Notes under the pieces: model-generated | The model's database searches: none | Seen by the model: the letters and a program-made list of their open reading frames with translations, nothing else | What the model was told of the DNA's origin: nothing | Shown here: piece by piece, positions 35,576 through 44,761 of the stretch | Numbering within the stretch: position 1 is the first letter of the stretch | Layout: every line of letters starts with the position of its first letter | Assembly (NCBI GenBank): GCA_036267255.1 | Contig: DATAWK010000029.1 | Span: 177,335-241,334, forward strand | Source: DATAWK01 sp036267255 | Lineage (GTDB): Bacteria > Acidobacteriota > Terriglobia > Terriglobales > Acidobacteriaceae | Direction of reading: 5' to 3' | DNA: 64,000 bases | Position numbers and translations under genes: made by a program

Positions 35576-36493
35576 TCAGGCTTTTAGGTTGCGCATATAG
35601 TCAGCGTCAATTTTCAGCGCCTGCATGGGAGGCATGTCGAAACCTTCTTGCTCTACAAAGCAATGCTTGATATAGCCGTGCTTAGCCGCTTCTTCAAAAA
35701 TCGGTTGATAGTCAATCATGCCGTGCCCAAGTTCTGCTGCTGGCGGAGGATTCGTTATCGACATTGGCTTATTGGTCCGTTTGAAGTCCTTTATGTGCAG
35801 CATGGAGATACGCGTCGGGTAATTCCGCAGATACTCGATCGGGTTACCGCCGCCGACTACGACCCACCCGCAATCCATCTCCATCGTTACCTTGGATGGA
35901 TCTGTCAGCCGTAAAAGTTCTACATAAGGTACAACACCATCTTGTGCACGAAACTCCATCGTGTGGTTGTGATATCCAAATTTCATGCCTGCGGCGTTCA
36001 CCTTTTCTCCCATGCGATTGAATTGCTCAGCATTCCATCGCCAGTCGTCGAGCGTGAAAGATGGGGGTTGGTTTTTCGAACTCGCATTCTGAGATTGCGA
36101 AGGGTTTTTGTATCCGGGATAGGCACAAATAATGTAATGGACTCCGATGCCCTTACCGAAAGCAAGGATTTGATCGAACTGCTCGTGAAGATCGTCGTAG
36201 GAGTAATGCATACTTACGCAGCGCAATCCTGCGTTTTGCATGGCCTGCCGCACTTGTGCAGCGCTGTGGTCATAGAATCCGGCGGCTTCCACTTCGCGAT
36301 AACCGAGGGATCCAATTTGTTTGAGGGTACCTGTGTAGTCTTTCGGCAACAGTTCTCTGACGGAATAAAGCTGAAGGCCAAGCGGCAAGCCGAGAGAAGC
36401 AGCAGCCAACCTGTGCCCGCGTCCAAACGCTGAGCCATAGAGCAACGCGGCAGAGCCTGTCTTGAGAAAGTTTCTTCGCGAATTTTTCGACAT
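35576..36493 (-). CDS. Tat-exported sugar phosphate isomerase/epimerase-like protein
   Basis: The product has about 305 residues from the ATG at 36493, preceded by GGAAGAGG; the in-frame start at 36511 is weaker. The N-terminus is a twin-arginine signal (SRRNFLKTG followed by a hydrophobic run). The rest is a xylose-isomerase-like barrel: LGYREVEAAGFYD, GLRCVSMHYS, GMKFGYHNHTMEF (metal Glu/His), KVTMEMDCGWV, ISMLHIKDF and a C-terminal CFVEQEG with the last metal Glu. Secreted members are common in Acidobacteriota and Planctomycetes and probably act on 3-keto-glycosides outside the cytoplasm. It is convergent with the cytoplasmic homologue at 34464. Confidence 0.88.
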   Translation of the reverse strand: MSKNSRRNFLKTGSAALLYGSAFGRGHRLAAASLGLPLGLQLYSVRELLPKDYTGTLKQIGSLGYREVEAAGFYDHSAAQVRQAMQNAGLRCVSMHYSYDDLHEQFDQILAFGKGIGVHYIICAYPGYKNPSQSQNASSKNQPPSFTLDDWRWNAEQFNRMGEKVNAAGMKFGYHNHTMEFRAQDGVVPYVELLRLTDPSKVTMEMDCGWVVVGGGNPIEYLRNYPTRISMLHIKDFKRTNKPMSITNPPPAAELGHGMIDYQPIFEEAAKHGYIKHCFVEQEGFDMPPMQALKIDADYMRNLKA

Positions 36494-36812
36494 GAGACCT
36501 CTTCCATGCAAGATCCTAACGACGCTTCCATGTTATACCGTATTGCTTTTTATCGGCGATGATGACAGGGAACTGGTAGCCTCGATGAGAAAATCAAAGA
36601 TGAGAGAGATCAAAACTTCACGTGGAATCAGCAAAGGAAAAGCTGATTGTGAAAGTCGTTCATATTAAGATATGGTGGTTTTGCTTTCCATTGTTGTTGA
36701 CTGTGGGTGATCTGTTCGCCATACATATTTTTTGTTCGGTTTGAAAATCTATTGAGGTTTTCTTTGTGCCCATCGATTCTATGGATAGCACGTTTTCAAT
36801 GTGGTGGTTGGG
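36494..36812. other. Divergent promoter region
   Basis: It separates the Tat isomerase (leftward) and the carboxylesterase (rightward). It is AT-richer than the neighbours and should hold both promoters. No strong paired -35/-10, operator or small gene could be assigned. Confidence 0.35.
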
Positions 36813-38402
36813 ATGAATTTTCTGTCGCAATGTGGCAAGTTCTTGATAACAGGGGTAGGCATATTGATACTCACTGCTCCGGCGCATGCGGGGAATCTGC
36901 TGCGCGTGAAAACCGATCGTGGAAAAGTAGAAGGAAAAATGAGCTCTGACGGACAGATACGAGAGTTTCTCGGTATCCCATATGCGGCTCCGCCAGTTGG
37001 CCCACTGCGCTGGAAACCTCCGCAACCTGCTATTAAATGGCACGGTGTGCGTGCCGCCACCAGTTTTGGCTCGCGTTGTATGCAGCCAGCTGTGTATGCC
37101 GATATGATTTTCCGCGATCCGGGGCAAAGCGAGGACTGTCTCACACTCAATGTCTGGACACCGGCACAAAAGAAAAATGCCAAACTTCCTGTCATGGTTT
37201 GGATCTATGGTGGGGGATTCACTACGGGTGGTACATCGGAGCCGAGACAAGATGGGGAGCATCTTGCGCACAAGGGTGTTTTGATCGTCTCCATGAACTA
37301 TCGGTTGGGAATTTTCGGCTTCTTCGTGCATAGCGAACTTGCTGCGGAGTCACCTCAGCACGCAACGGGAAATTATGGCTTGATGGACCAGACTGCGGCC
37401 CTCCAATGGGTGCAACGCAATATCGCCGCTTTTGGAGGGGATCCAGGAAACGTGACGATCTTCGGCGAGTCTGCTGGATCGATGTCCGTCAGCGCGCAAA
37501 TGGCATCTCCTCTTGCACGGGGATTATTTGCTCACGCCATTGGTGAAAGTGGCGGGGCTTTTCCAGGTCCAAGAGGATCCTCTCCGCCGCTATCTGTCGT
37601 GGAGAAGCAGGATGAAGCCTTTGCCCAGGAAGCATTCGGCAACAGCGGCCTTACCTTTTTGCGATCGGTCAGTGCTGCGGAACTTCTGAAAGCAGCATCA
37701 ACCAGAATTGCCGGAGTCAAGCCGCATTTCTGGCCAAATATCGATGGCGAATTTTTACCCGAAAGTGCGCCTGCAATTTACGCCGAAGGGAAACAAGCGC
37801 ATGTTCCACTGCTTGCCGGATGGAACAAGGATGAGGGAACAACAGATGTAATCTTTGAGCCACAAAAGCCGACAGTCGAGAGTTTGACCGAGATGGCAAA
37901 CAAGCAATTTGGTGTCCAGGCCAGCGAGTTCCTCAAGGCGTATGCAGCTTCGAATAACGAGGAGGCCCTTCGTGTTGCGGACGACTATGCGGGAGATCGA
38001 TTCATTGCCTATTCGACATGGGCATGGCTGGAAGCGCAGGTAAAGACGGGCGATTCTCCTGTCTATCGCTACCATTTCGATTTAGGTTCACCGGGTGATC
38101 CCAACCATCCCGCCGCTATCGGAGCATTCCATTCCGATGATATCGAATATGTTTTCGGGAATCTGGACTCGCGTAAGGGCGCTGCATGGAGGCCAGAGGA
38201 TTATAAGCTTTCGGAACTTATGCAGGATTATTGGACCAACTTCGCCAAAACCGGCGATCCCAATGGCCCTAACCTTCCCGAATGGCCCACCTACAATGCA
38301 GCGGGCGGTTGGCAGGCGATGCATTTGAGTCCAAATTCTCGGGCAGAACCAGATCGGCATCGTGATCGATACCTGTTTCTTCAGAAAGTGTGGTCAAAAT
38401 GA
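36813..38402 (+). CDS. Secreted type B carboxylesterase
   Basis: The product has about 529 residues from the ATG at 36813, with a signal peptide ending APAHA. It is an alpha/beta-hydrolase of the para-nitrobenzyl esterase / cholinesterase-like family. Visible blocks are FLGIPYAAPPVGPLRW, SEDCLTLNVWTP, the oxyanion hole YGGGF, and the nucleophile elbow FGESAGSMSV near residue 210. The catalytic Glu is around GEF/E-rich region near 330, and the catalytic His is in GAFHSDDIEYVFG near 445. It would hydrolyse short acyl esters in the periplasm or outside. Confidence 0.93.
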   Translation: MNFLSQCGKFLITGVGILILTAPAHAGNLLRVKTDRGKVEGKMSSDGQIREFLGIPYAAPPVGPLRWKPPQPAIKWHGVRAATSFGSRCMQPAVYADMIFRDPGQSEDCLTLNVWTPAQKKNAKLPVMVWIYGGGFTTGGTSEPRQDGEHLAHKGVLIVSMNYRLGIFGFFVHSELAAESPQHATGNYGLMDQTAALQWVQRNIAAFGGDPGNVTIFGESAGSMSVSAQMASPLARGLFAHAIGESGGAFPGPRGSSPPLSVVEKQDEAFAQEAFGNSGLTFLRSVSAAELLKAASTRIAGVKPHFWPNIDGEFLPESAPAIYAEGKQAHVPLLAGWNKDEGTTDVIFEPQKPTVESLTEMANKQFGVQASEFLKAYAASNNEEALRVADDYAGDRFIAYSTWAWLEAQVKTGDSPVYRYHFDLGSPGDPNHPAAIGAFHSDDIEYVFGNLDSRKGAAWRPEDYKLSELMQDYWTNFAKTGDPNGPNLPEWPTYNAAGGWQAMHLSPNSRAEPDRHRDRYLFLQKVWSK

Positions 38403-38515
38403 AAAAGACGTCATGAAAACACACTGACACAATCTCAGACGCTGTGATGCCGATGAAATATCCAACCGATACAAATCATCCAGTGGTCATAATGTATCTA
38501 CGGGAGAACCTGAAA

Positions 38516-39454
38516 ATGAAAATCTCGATATTGTTTGCTTCCGCGACCTTGGCGTTTGTATCTTGGTTGCCGACGTACGCGCAAACGGCCACGGCGCGTC
38601 CGCCAATTACGGGAGTCTCGCATCTGAGCGTGTACACCACGAATAGCGCCAAGGCTGAGTATTTCTATGTACATGATCTTGGCGCAGCAAAAAAGGCAGA
38701 TCCGGAAAACCCCTTGGGGGTTCGCTATTATTTCAGTCCGGTGCAATTTATTGAGGTGTTGCCGCTCCCAGCGGGAAATACTTCGATCAATCGGTTGGAT
38801 CATACGGCCTACAACACGACGAACGCTGAGGAATTAAGGCAGTATCTGGCTACGCATGGAATTAAAGTTCCGGCGCGAGTGGAGAGCGGAAGCGATGGCA
38901 GCCACTGGTTCGATGTGTACGATCCAGAGGGCAATAAAATTCAGTTTGTACAGCCACCGGCGCGGCCGATTTCTTTGGCTGGGGCGAACCCCATCAGCAA
39001 TCACATTATCCATGTTGGATACCTTGTGCATAGTCGATCCGCCGAAGACAAATTTTATCGAGTGGTGCTGGGTTTCCGTCCGTATTGGTATGGGGGGGAG
39101 AAGCCAGGGACAACGGATTGGGTTTCCCAGCAAGTGCCGAATGGAACGGACTGGCTAGAGTACATGTTGATCGATAGCCCGGATACCAAGGGCATTCCCG
39201 CGGACATGACCGCCAGCGATCTGGGCGTTCTCGACCACTTTTCACTTGGTGTAAAAAACATAGAGAATTCTGTGAACATCCTGTGGTCTGGAAATCGCCT
39301 TGGCTCAAAATACGACGGACCTCAGATGGGGATGGATGGCAAGTGGCAGTTCAACATGTTTGATCCGGATGGTACTCGCGTCGAAATTATGGAGTTCCAA
39401 CCGACAGTCAAGCCGTGCTGCTCTGCGTTTACAGCCGCCAGTCCGAAGAAATAA
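38516..39454 (+). CDS. Secreted VOC (glyoxalase-fold) protein with two modules
   Basis: The product has about 312 residues from the ATG at 38516 (GGGAG upstream), giving a signal peptide that ends TYAQ; an in-frame extension to 38444 would bury it. Two vicinal-oxygen-chelate modules are seen: residues about 28-150 start ITGVSHLSVYTTNSAKAEYFY and end NKIQFVQ, and residues about 165-295 start IIHVGYLVHS and end GTRVEIMEF. The His and Glu at the strand ends can bind a metal. The substrate is unknown; extradiol-dioxygenase-like or lyase activity is possible. Confidence 0.85.
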   Translation: MKISILFASATLAFVSWLPTYAQTATARPPITGVSHLSVYTTNSAKAEYFYVHDLGAAKKADPENPLGVRYYFSPVQFIEVLPLPAGNTSINRLDHTAYNTTNAEELRQYLATHGIKVPARVESGSDGSHWFDVYDPEGNKIQFVQPPARPISLAGANPISNHIIHVGYLVHSRSAEDKFYRVVLGFRPYWYGGEKPGTTDWVSQQVPNGTDWLEYMLIDSPDTKGIPADMTASDLGVLDHFSLGVKNIENSVNILWSGNRLGSKYDGPQMGMDGKWQFNMFDPDGTRVEIMEFQPTVKPCCSAFTAASPKK

Positions 39455-39536
39455 GAATCGATCTGCACCAAATAGGACGGCCGAGCTTGAAGCGTTCCCG
39501 AACCAGATGGTTTCGGAATGACTCCGGTTATCCAGG

Positions 39537-40733
39537 CTAAATCGCCCCTACTGCAGAAGCCTCGTCTATCTGTTCGCGCGAGTACCCCAGGTTAGCCAAT
39601 AACTCTTCGTTGTGTTCTCCAAGCAGAGGTGGGGGAAAACGGTAAGAAACTGGTGTTGCTGACAGACGCACGGGGTTCGCAATGCTCTTTGCAGCTTGGA
39701 GCGAGGAGTGTTCGAACTCGACAATAAGTTTTCGTTCAAGAACTTGCCGATCGCAAAAAACTTCATCGACATTCTTAATCAGCGCCGCTGGAATCTGGGC
39801 CTCCATCAACCGCGCAACCCATTCCTCCGCTGGTCTTGTGCTCAAAATTTCCTGCAGCTGGTAGATGAGTGCGGTTCGATTTTTGATCCGTAGCTTGTTG
39901 GATTGGAAGAGGGGATTCCGGCCCACGCTCTCCTCAACGCCTAAAACGCCTGTGAATCTCGTCCAAAGAGGTTCTGTCCCAACACCGACGACGAAGTGGC
40001 GATGATCTGCACCACGAAATAGCTGGTAAGGCACAATGCTCGGATGGGCATTTCCCCATCGTTGCGGCAATATGCCGGCATTGAGGAAATTGCTTCCTAT
40101 GTTCGCCAGAAGGGTCAGTTGTGAATCGAATAGAGCCATATCCAGAAACTGTCCGCACCCGGTTTTCTCTCGCGCAAAGAGCGCGGCGAGAATGCCGAGC
40201 GCTGAATATATGCCGCATGTTAGGTCGGCCAGTGCTACCGGATAACGGATGGGCTCACCGCCAGGCTCACCTGTGAAGCTCATCACACCGGTTTCCGCCT
40301 GGGCAATGATGTCATATCCAGCGAGACCAGCCTTGGGGCCGTAAACGCCATAACCGGTAATGGCGCAGTAAATGAGTCGAGGGAATCGAGCACACAGGCT
40401 CTCTGGATCCAATGCACTTCGTTTCAGCGATTCCAGGCTAGGCTGGTTAATCAGAAATACGTCTGCAGTCTCCAGCAAACGATGCATGATCTCTTTGCCG
40501 GATGGATGATTGTAATCGAGCGTGAGGGATCGCTTGTTGCGGTTGGCGGCAAGGAAATATGCGGATTCCTGGCCGCAAAACGGAGGGCCCCACCCTCTCG
40601 ACTGATCACCAACCTTCTTGCGTTCGACTTTAACTACATCCGCGCCGAAGTCCCCGAGCATCATCGCACAATATGGACCGGCCAATGCCTCAGTTGCTTC
40701 AACAACGCGAATGGAGTCCAGAACTCGCTGCAT
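39537..40733 (-). CDS. CaiB/BaiF (family III) CoA transferase
   Basis: The product has 398 residues, the usual size. It would move CoA between carboxylic acids in the cytoplasm. The N-terminal LAGPYCAMMLGDFGADVVKVE block is diagnostic, followed by AANRNKRSLTLD, GYGVYGPKAGLAGYD and the catalytic Asp in VALADLTCGIYSALG near residue 170. No acyl-CoA dehydrogenase or other partner is adjacent, so the acid substrate is unknown. Confidence 0.93.
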   Translation of the reverse strand: MQRVLDSIRVVEATEALAGPYCAMMLGDFGADVVKVERKKVGDQSRGWGPPFCGQESAYFLAANRNKRSLTLDYNHPSGKEIMHRLLETADVFLINQPSLESLKRSALDPESLCARFPRLIYCAITGYGVYGPKAGLAGYDIIAQAETGVMSFTGEPGGEPIRYPVALADLTCGIYSALGILAALFAREKTGCGQFLDMALFDSQLTLLANIGSNFLNAGILPQRWGNAHPSIVPYQLFRGADHRHFVVGVGTEPLWTRFTGVLGVEESVGRNPLFQSNKLRIKNRTALIYQLQEILSTRPAEEWVARLMEAQIPAALIKNVDEVFCDRQVLERKLIVEFEHSSLQAAKSIANPVRLSATPVSYRFPPPLLGEHNEELLANLGYSREQIDEASAVGAI

Positions 40734-40781
40734 AAACGTAGAGTCTATAGCACGCGATGCCCAATTGTGTGCGTAAGCAGC

Positions 40782-42344
40782 TTAGACGGCATCGCGCAAA
40801 TTAGGACGGAGGGTAAGCGAGCCATCGTCGTTGAGCTTCTGTCGACAAGCCCACTGCACGGGATAGCGCATGCCCTTCACTTCAATTTCCGCGATCAACT
40901 TCAAACCTTTCCAATCGACTCCATCTGGAAGAACGAATTGGGCCTGGCGGATTTTTCCCGGCAGTGGATATCCGGGGTCCAGACTGCCACCCACCTTTAC
41001 GTTGCCGTCGTTGCTGGCTACATACACTCGCAACGCCCCGGGAACCGCAGCGATGCCATCATTGGCGAAGCCGACGATCAATCCCTGGCGATTTGTTTCC
41101 GCATATTGCCAAATGAAGGAGGGACGAACCCGATATCCTATGGAACGATTAATGCGGTCGATAGCATGCGGATAGCGATGATAGTAATTCAAAATATTGT
41201 CCGCACTGATATTGTGAAAGTTCCATAACGACCAGTAGTTGGCGCCGACATCCATCACATGCTCGATCATATTGTCGCTATATGTAATTCCGTCATGCAG
41301 AGGAGGGTCGGCTGACAGGTGGCCGGGAAGCGCAACCTCAACAACCGCACCCACCCACGGCGGCCGGTTGCTGATGCTTTCAATCTGCATGTTCTCAATG
41401 AAGATGGTGTCGGTGCGCAGCCAGTTGGCGCTGCGTACCGTGCGATCCACCAACTCCGAATTTCCCACACGGCTGAAGTCCGGCTGCGTGTTGGTCGCTA
41501 GAGGAGTTTTGGTCCAACAGGCGAGTTGAACTTCAAGCATGTGGATCCAGGTGCGCTCGGCTGTGGTGTAGTCAGGAAAGGGATTATTGGTGTAGGGCCA
41601 CGTATGCCCTTCGCCCCAAAAACCGTACATGAACGTGTCCATATATTCGATGAGCGGACTTCCATTCAATTCCGCGGCAAGTAACTGGTTCAGTTCAAGA
41701 TATGCAGCCTGAAAGCGCGGATCATCATAACGCGGCTGCAAATGAGACTTGCGATAGCGAACTTCGTTTGCGTTTCCCTTCCATTCCCCGGCCAGCTTGA
41801 CCATGGGAACTTTGTCTGCGAGAAAATCTGGCAGAGCAGATTCCGCGATGTCCGGATCACTCATCATCACGCGAAAGCCGACACGCTTCTTATATCGGGC
41901 GGCCATTTCAAAAGTGATCTTCCAGTAATCCGCGAAATCTAAACGGCCAGGCTGTTTCTGAACGTCACGCCAAGGCACGCGGATATAAAGTTTCTGTCCC
42001 AGCGGGAGATTCGCCAGAGACTCAATGGCCTGCGCGATGTTATCCGACTTTATTTCTTTGCGGCCGAGGTCCCCCGCAATGTAGGTAACGAGGCCATAAC
42101 CGAAGTTGGGAACAACTTCATCGGACCGCGTGGTTGCCATGACAACGTCTCCACCGGGAAACACGGCCTCGGGCGGGTATTGCGGAAATGGCCCTTGATT
42201 GAGACGATCCGTGATGATAGGACCGGAACCAAAGTCATACTTTCCCCAATTGTGGGCGGGAACGAAGGCATCCGCAGTTCGGGTCCCGATTCCGCCGGCA
42301 ACGCCTGCAACAGCGGCAGATTTTAAGAATGCTCTACGATCCAT
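40782..42344 (-). CDS. Tat-exported TIM-barrel-like glycoside-hydrolase-type protein
   Basis: The product has about 520 residues from the ATG at 42344, which has GGAG eight bases upstream (an ATG two codons earlier is too close). The N-terminus is a Tat signal (DRRAFLKSAAVAG). The region about 60-350 has GYGLVTYIAG, QKLYIRVPWRDVQKQPGRLDF and YKKRVGFRVMMSDPD, resembling the beta-alpha barrels of GH42/GH5-like enzymes, then EYMDTFMYGFWGEGHTW, where an acidic pair could be catalytic. A beta-sandwich (about 430-515, GLIVGFANDGIAAVPGALRVYV) follows. I do not recognise the exact family. Confidence 0.7.
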   Translation of the reverse strand: MDRRAFLKSAAVAGVAGGIGTRTADAFVPAHNWGKYDFGSGPIITDRLNQGPFPQYPPEAVFPGGDVVMATTRSDEVVPNFGYGLVTYIAGDLGRKEIKSDNIAQAIESLANLPLGQKLYIRVPWRDVQKQPGRLDFADYWKITFEMAARYKKRVGFRVMMSDPDIAESALPDFLADKVPMVKLAGEWKGNANEVRYRKSHLQPRYDDPRFQAAYLELNQLLAAELNGSPLIEYMDTFMYGFWGEGHTWPYTNNPFPDYTTAERTWIHMLEVQLACWTKTPLATNTQPDFSRVGNSELVDRTVRSANWLRTDTIFIENMQIESISNRPPWVGAVVEVALPGHLSADPPLHDGITYSDNMIEHVMDVGANYWSLWNFHNISADNILNYYHRYPHAIDRINRSIGYRVRPSFIWQYAETNRQGLIVGFANDGIAAVPGALRVYVASNDGNVKVGGSLDPGYPLPGKIRQAQFVLPDGVDWKGLKLIAEIEVKGMRYPVQWACRQKLNDDGSLTLRPNLRDAV

Positions 42345-42485
42345 GGCCATTTCTCCAGAGATGAAAAAGGAAACGGAAGCCTTCCCTGTCGCGTAACTAT
42401 ACATATCGAAATATAGAGATACAACACGAAACAAAATTGTTTACGCCGACAACCCTGACGATGATGCGAATAGCTGAAAATTTCC

Positions 42486-42838
42486 GGAGTCCTGTCCCAT
42501 CAGATCAACTTTGGTGCAATTAACACTACCAACATCTGGCAATGCAATGGCGCGCTGGCTTCGGGAAGCACCGCGCAACAGAACATCGGCAAGCAAATCC
42601 TGGCGGTGTTCAACCGGGGAGTCATGAGCTATGTGCTGGAGACAGCAATTGCCCGGCAGGTACTATGCACTATCCGACGGGCGTTGTCCCCAATCTGTGA
42701 GCGCAAAGCTTTCATATCTGGAATACCAATGGGCTCGCTTACGGATTTGCCTATGATGATGTATTCGATCAAAACCCCACCTTGCAGACAACAGGTGCTT
42801 TACAGTCTGCAAACATCACTCTTGGGGCGATATTCTAA
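42486..42838 (+). pseudogene. Decayed GH64-like beta-1,3-glucanase, C-terminal part
   Basis: Two reading frames together recreate the end of a beta-1,3-glucanase of the GH64 / thaumatin-like type. The first frame (from about 42486) gives HQINFGAINTTNIWQCNGALASG and QILAVFNRGV; the frame shifts near 42625. The second gives DSNCPAGTMHYPTGVVPNL, then an in-frame TGA (about 42699), then FHIWNTNGLAYGFAYDD and a TAA at 42836-42838. The NGLAYGFAYDD segment corresponds to the family motif near the C-terminus. No start or N-terminal half is present, so the gene is truncated and frameshifted. Confidence 0.65.
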
Positions 42839-42938
42839 GGGACAATGTTTTAACTTGGCGCATCCGGGCCGGCAGATGCCCGAATGGCAGCTTGTGGCTG
42901 AATGAGCGAACGATACAGAAGTTCACGAGGACATTTCG

Positions 42939-44237
42939 TTGAACAGCAGTGAGGAATTGATCTTCATCTCGATTGCGTCGTATCGCGATCCGCAATTGAC
43001 GCCAACCGTTATGGACTGCATCCGGAAGGCCCACAATCCAGAACGGTTGCGTTTTGGGGTCTGCTGGCAGCGGGATGAAGAAGAACTGCTCCCATTCCGC
43101 GAAGATCCACGTTTCCGCGTTCTGGAAGTGGACTGGCGACAAAGCCGGGGTGCTTGCTGGGCGCGGGCCGAGATCATGAAGCTTTGGCAAGGGGAAGATT
43201 GGTTTCTGCAATTGGATTCCCATTGCCGGTTTGCCAATGGTTGGGATGAGATGTTGCTGCGGGCAGCCGCAGCCACTGACAGCAAAAAGCCTATTCTGAG
43301 TACATATCCGGCTCCATTTACTCCAGGAGAGAATGAAATCCTGACAGATGGGCCATTGCAAGTCGCATTTCAGGCATTTACCGCCGACGGCATTCCGCAG
43401 CTGAGACCACGGCACCTTCCGGAACACCATAAGACCGAACGTCCACTGCGGGCGCGGTTTGTGGCAGCGGGGTTTCTATTCAGTCGCGGATGCTTTGTAC
43501 CAGACGTGCCATATGACCCAGAGCTGTATTTTATGGGCGAAGAATCGGCCATGACGGTGCGTGCCTTCACCCACGGCTACGATCTTTTCCATCCGGCAGA
43601 GACGATCCTCTGGCATGATTACGGTCGCCATAATGCGCGAAAGCACTGGGGAGACCACACCGGGAAGGACACCATCGTCCGTCCGTGGAACAAGCTGGAC
43701 GAAACGAGCAGGCGCAAAGTACAACGTTTGCTGAGTGGGGAACTGGTCGGAAACTTTGGATTGGGCACGACGCGAACGCTGGAGGACTATGAGAAATATG
43801 CTGGATTGTCATTCCGTGAACGGAAGGCACAGCAATATACCCTGCGCGGGGAAGAACCGCCGAACCCAAAAGCACCGGTGAACTGGACGGATGCGGTCCG
43901 TCCCTGGATCGTGAAAATCGTATTTTCTCGCGCGCAGCTGCCGCAGGGGGCCTTGGACAATCCAATGCTCTGGTTTGTTGGAATTCAGGATTCCCAGGGA
44001 TTCGATGTTTATCAACACAATCTCACGCCGGAAGAGATGAAGCCCCTCAATAGCGCTGGAGACGATCTTGCAGTGGTCTGCGAATTTTTTTCCGAAACGG
44101 CTCCGGCATGTTGGATTCTATGGCCATTGAGCAGTTCTCAAGAATGGCTGCAAAAGATTCGAGGCCAATTTCAAGACGGAGACATTGCGATTCTCAAGAA
44201 AGAGGATGGCGAAAAAGAGGGAAGCCAGAGTTCTTAA
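42939..44237 (+). CDS. GlcNAc-transferase-like glycosyltransferase (Skp1-type family)
   Basis: The product has 432 residues with a TTG start after CACGAGGA. The first 260 residues match the glycosyltransferase family typified by Skp1 GlcNAc-transferase: ELIFISIASYRDPQL at the start, RFGVCWQRDEEE, WARAEIMKLWQGEDWFLQLDSHCRF with the metal-binding DxH, a lid region and YFMGEESAMTVRAFTHGYDLFHP. The C-terminal 120 residues (after residue 310) are of unknown type. A GT-A fold and UDP-sugar donor are expected; the acceptor (protein hydroxyproline or glycan) is unknown. It lies between a decayed glucanase and tRNA-Glu. Confidence 0.85.
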   Translation: MNSSEELIFISIASYRDPQLTPTVMDCIRKAHNPERLRFGVCWQRDEEELLPFREDPRFRVLEVDWRQSRGACWARAEIMKLWQGEDWFLQLDSHCRFANGWDEMLLRAAAATDSKKPILSTYPAPFTPGENEILTDGPLQVAFQAFTADGIPQLRPRHLPEHHKTERPLRARFVAAGFLFSRGCFVPDVPYDPELYFMGEESAMTVRAFTHGYDLFHPAETILWHDYGRHNARKHWGDHTGKDTIVRPWNKLDETSRRKVQRLLSGELVGNFGLGTTRTLEDYEKYAGLSFRERKAQQYTLRGEEPPNPKAPVNWTDAVRPWIVKIVFSRAQLPQGALDNPMLWFVGIQDSQGFDVYQHNLTPEEMKPLNSAGDDLAVVCEFFSETAPACWILWPLSSSQEWLQKIRGQFQDGDIAILKKEDGEKEGSQSS

Positions 44238-44404
44238 TCTCAAAGTTCGCTTACAGAAGAGAACGATGGAGTTGGAATGTCCGGCAATCCTTGAGCCAGT
44301 AGATAAGAGACGCGGCGGACTAGAGCCAGAAAGGCAAAGAAATTATTTACGCGCGAGTGCGCCCGAAAATTCGAGGCCAAATTCTGTAATTGCCTGAAAA
44401 GATT

Positions 44405-44482
44405 TGGCGTCCCCGACGGGATTTGAACCCGTGTTATCGCCGTGAAAGGGCGGTGTCCTAGGCCGGGCTAGACGACGGGGAC
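44405..44482 (-). tRNA. tRNA-Glu (anticodon TTC)
   Basis: On the minus strand a class I tRNA folds fully: acceptor GTCCCCG/CGGGGAC, D arm TCTAGCCCGGCCTAGGA, anticodon stem CCGCC(C)/GGCG around CTTTCAC with anticodon TTC, and T arm ACGGGTTCAAATCCCGT. Discriminator G and encoded CCA follow (44405-44408). It also supplies the substrate of HemA, encoded 30 kb away. Confidence 0.97.
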
Positions 44483-44528
44483 TTTGAGAGTGACAGGAAA
44501 GGATAAAACCCTTCTTGAGTCTTGCTTT

Positions 44529-44557
44529 AGACTAACAACGCGTCCAAGCAGTGTCAA
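44529..44557 (-). promoter_or_regulatory. Sigma70-type promoter of tRNA-Glu
   Basis: Reading the minus strand, TTGACA (44552-44557) is followed after exactly 17 bases by TAGTCT (44529-44534). This is a consensus -35 with a fair -10, placed about 47 bases before the tRNA 5' end, the clearest promoter in the window. Confidence 0.7.
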
Positions 44558-44761
44558 AAGAGCATGGCAATTTCCAAAGACAGCATCGATCTGAGGATTC
44601 GCACCCGCAGTTGTCACATCCAGTCGGCAATCATAACCATGTCGATGGCAATCCTTGCCATGCAGGGGGCAACACGGCCGCGTCTTTCGGCATTTCTGGG
44701 ATAGATATTACATCTCAGAGAGCGAATAGTTGCGAATGGATGAGGGATTGAAGCAAAATGC

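Noticed and set aside
44483..44761. preQ1 riboswitch upstream of the queuosine-precursor transporter
   Set aside because: No AGAGGTTC...AAAAAACTA-type pseudoknot elements were found in the leader.
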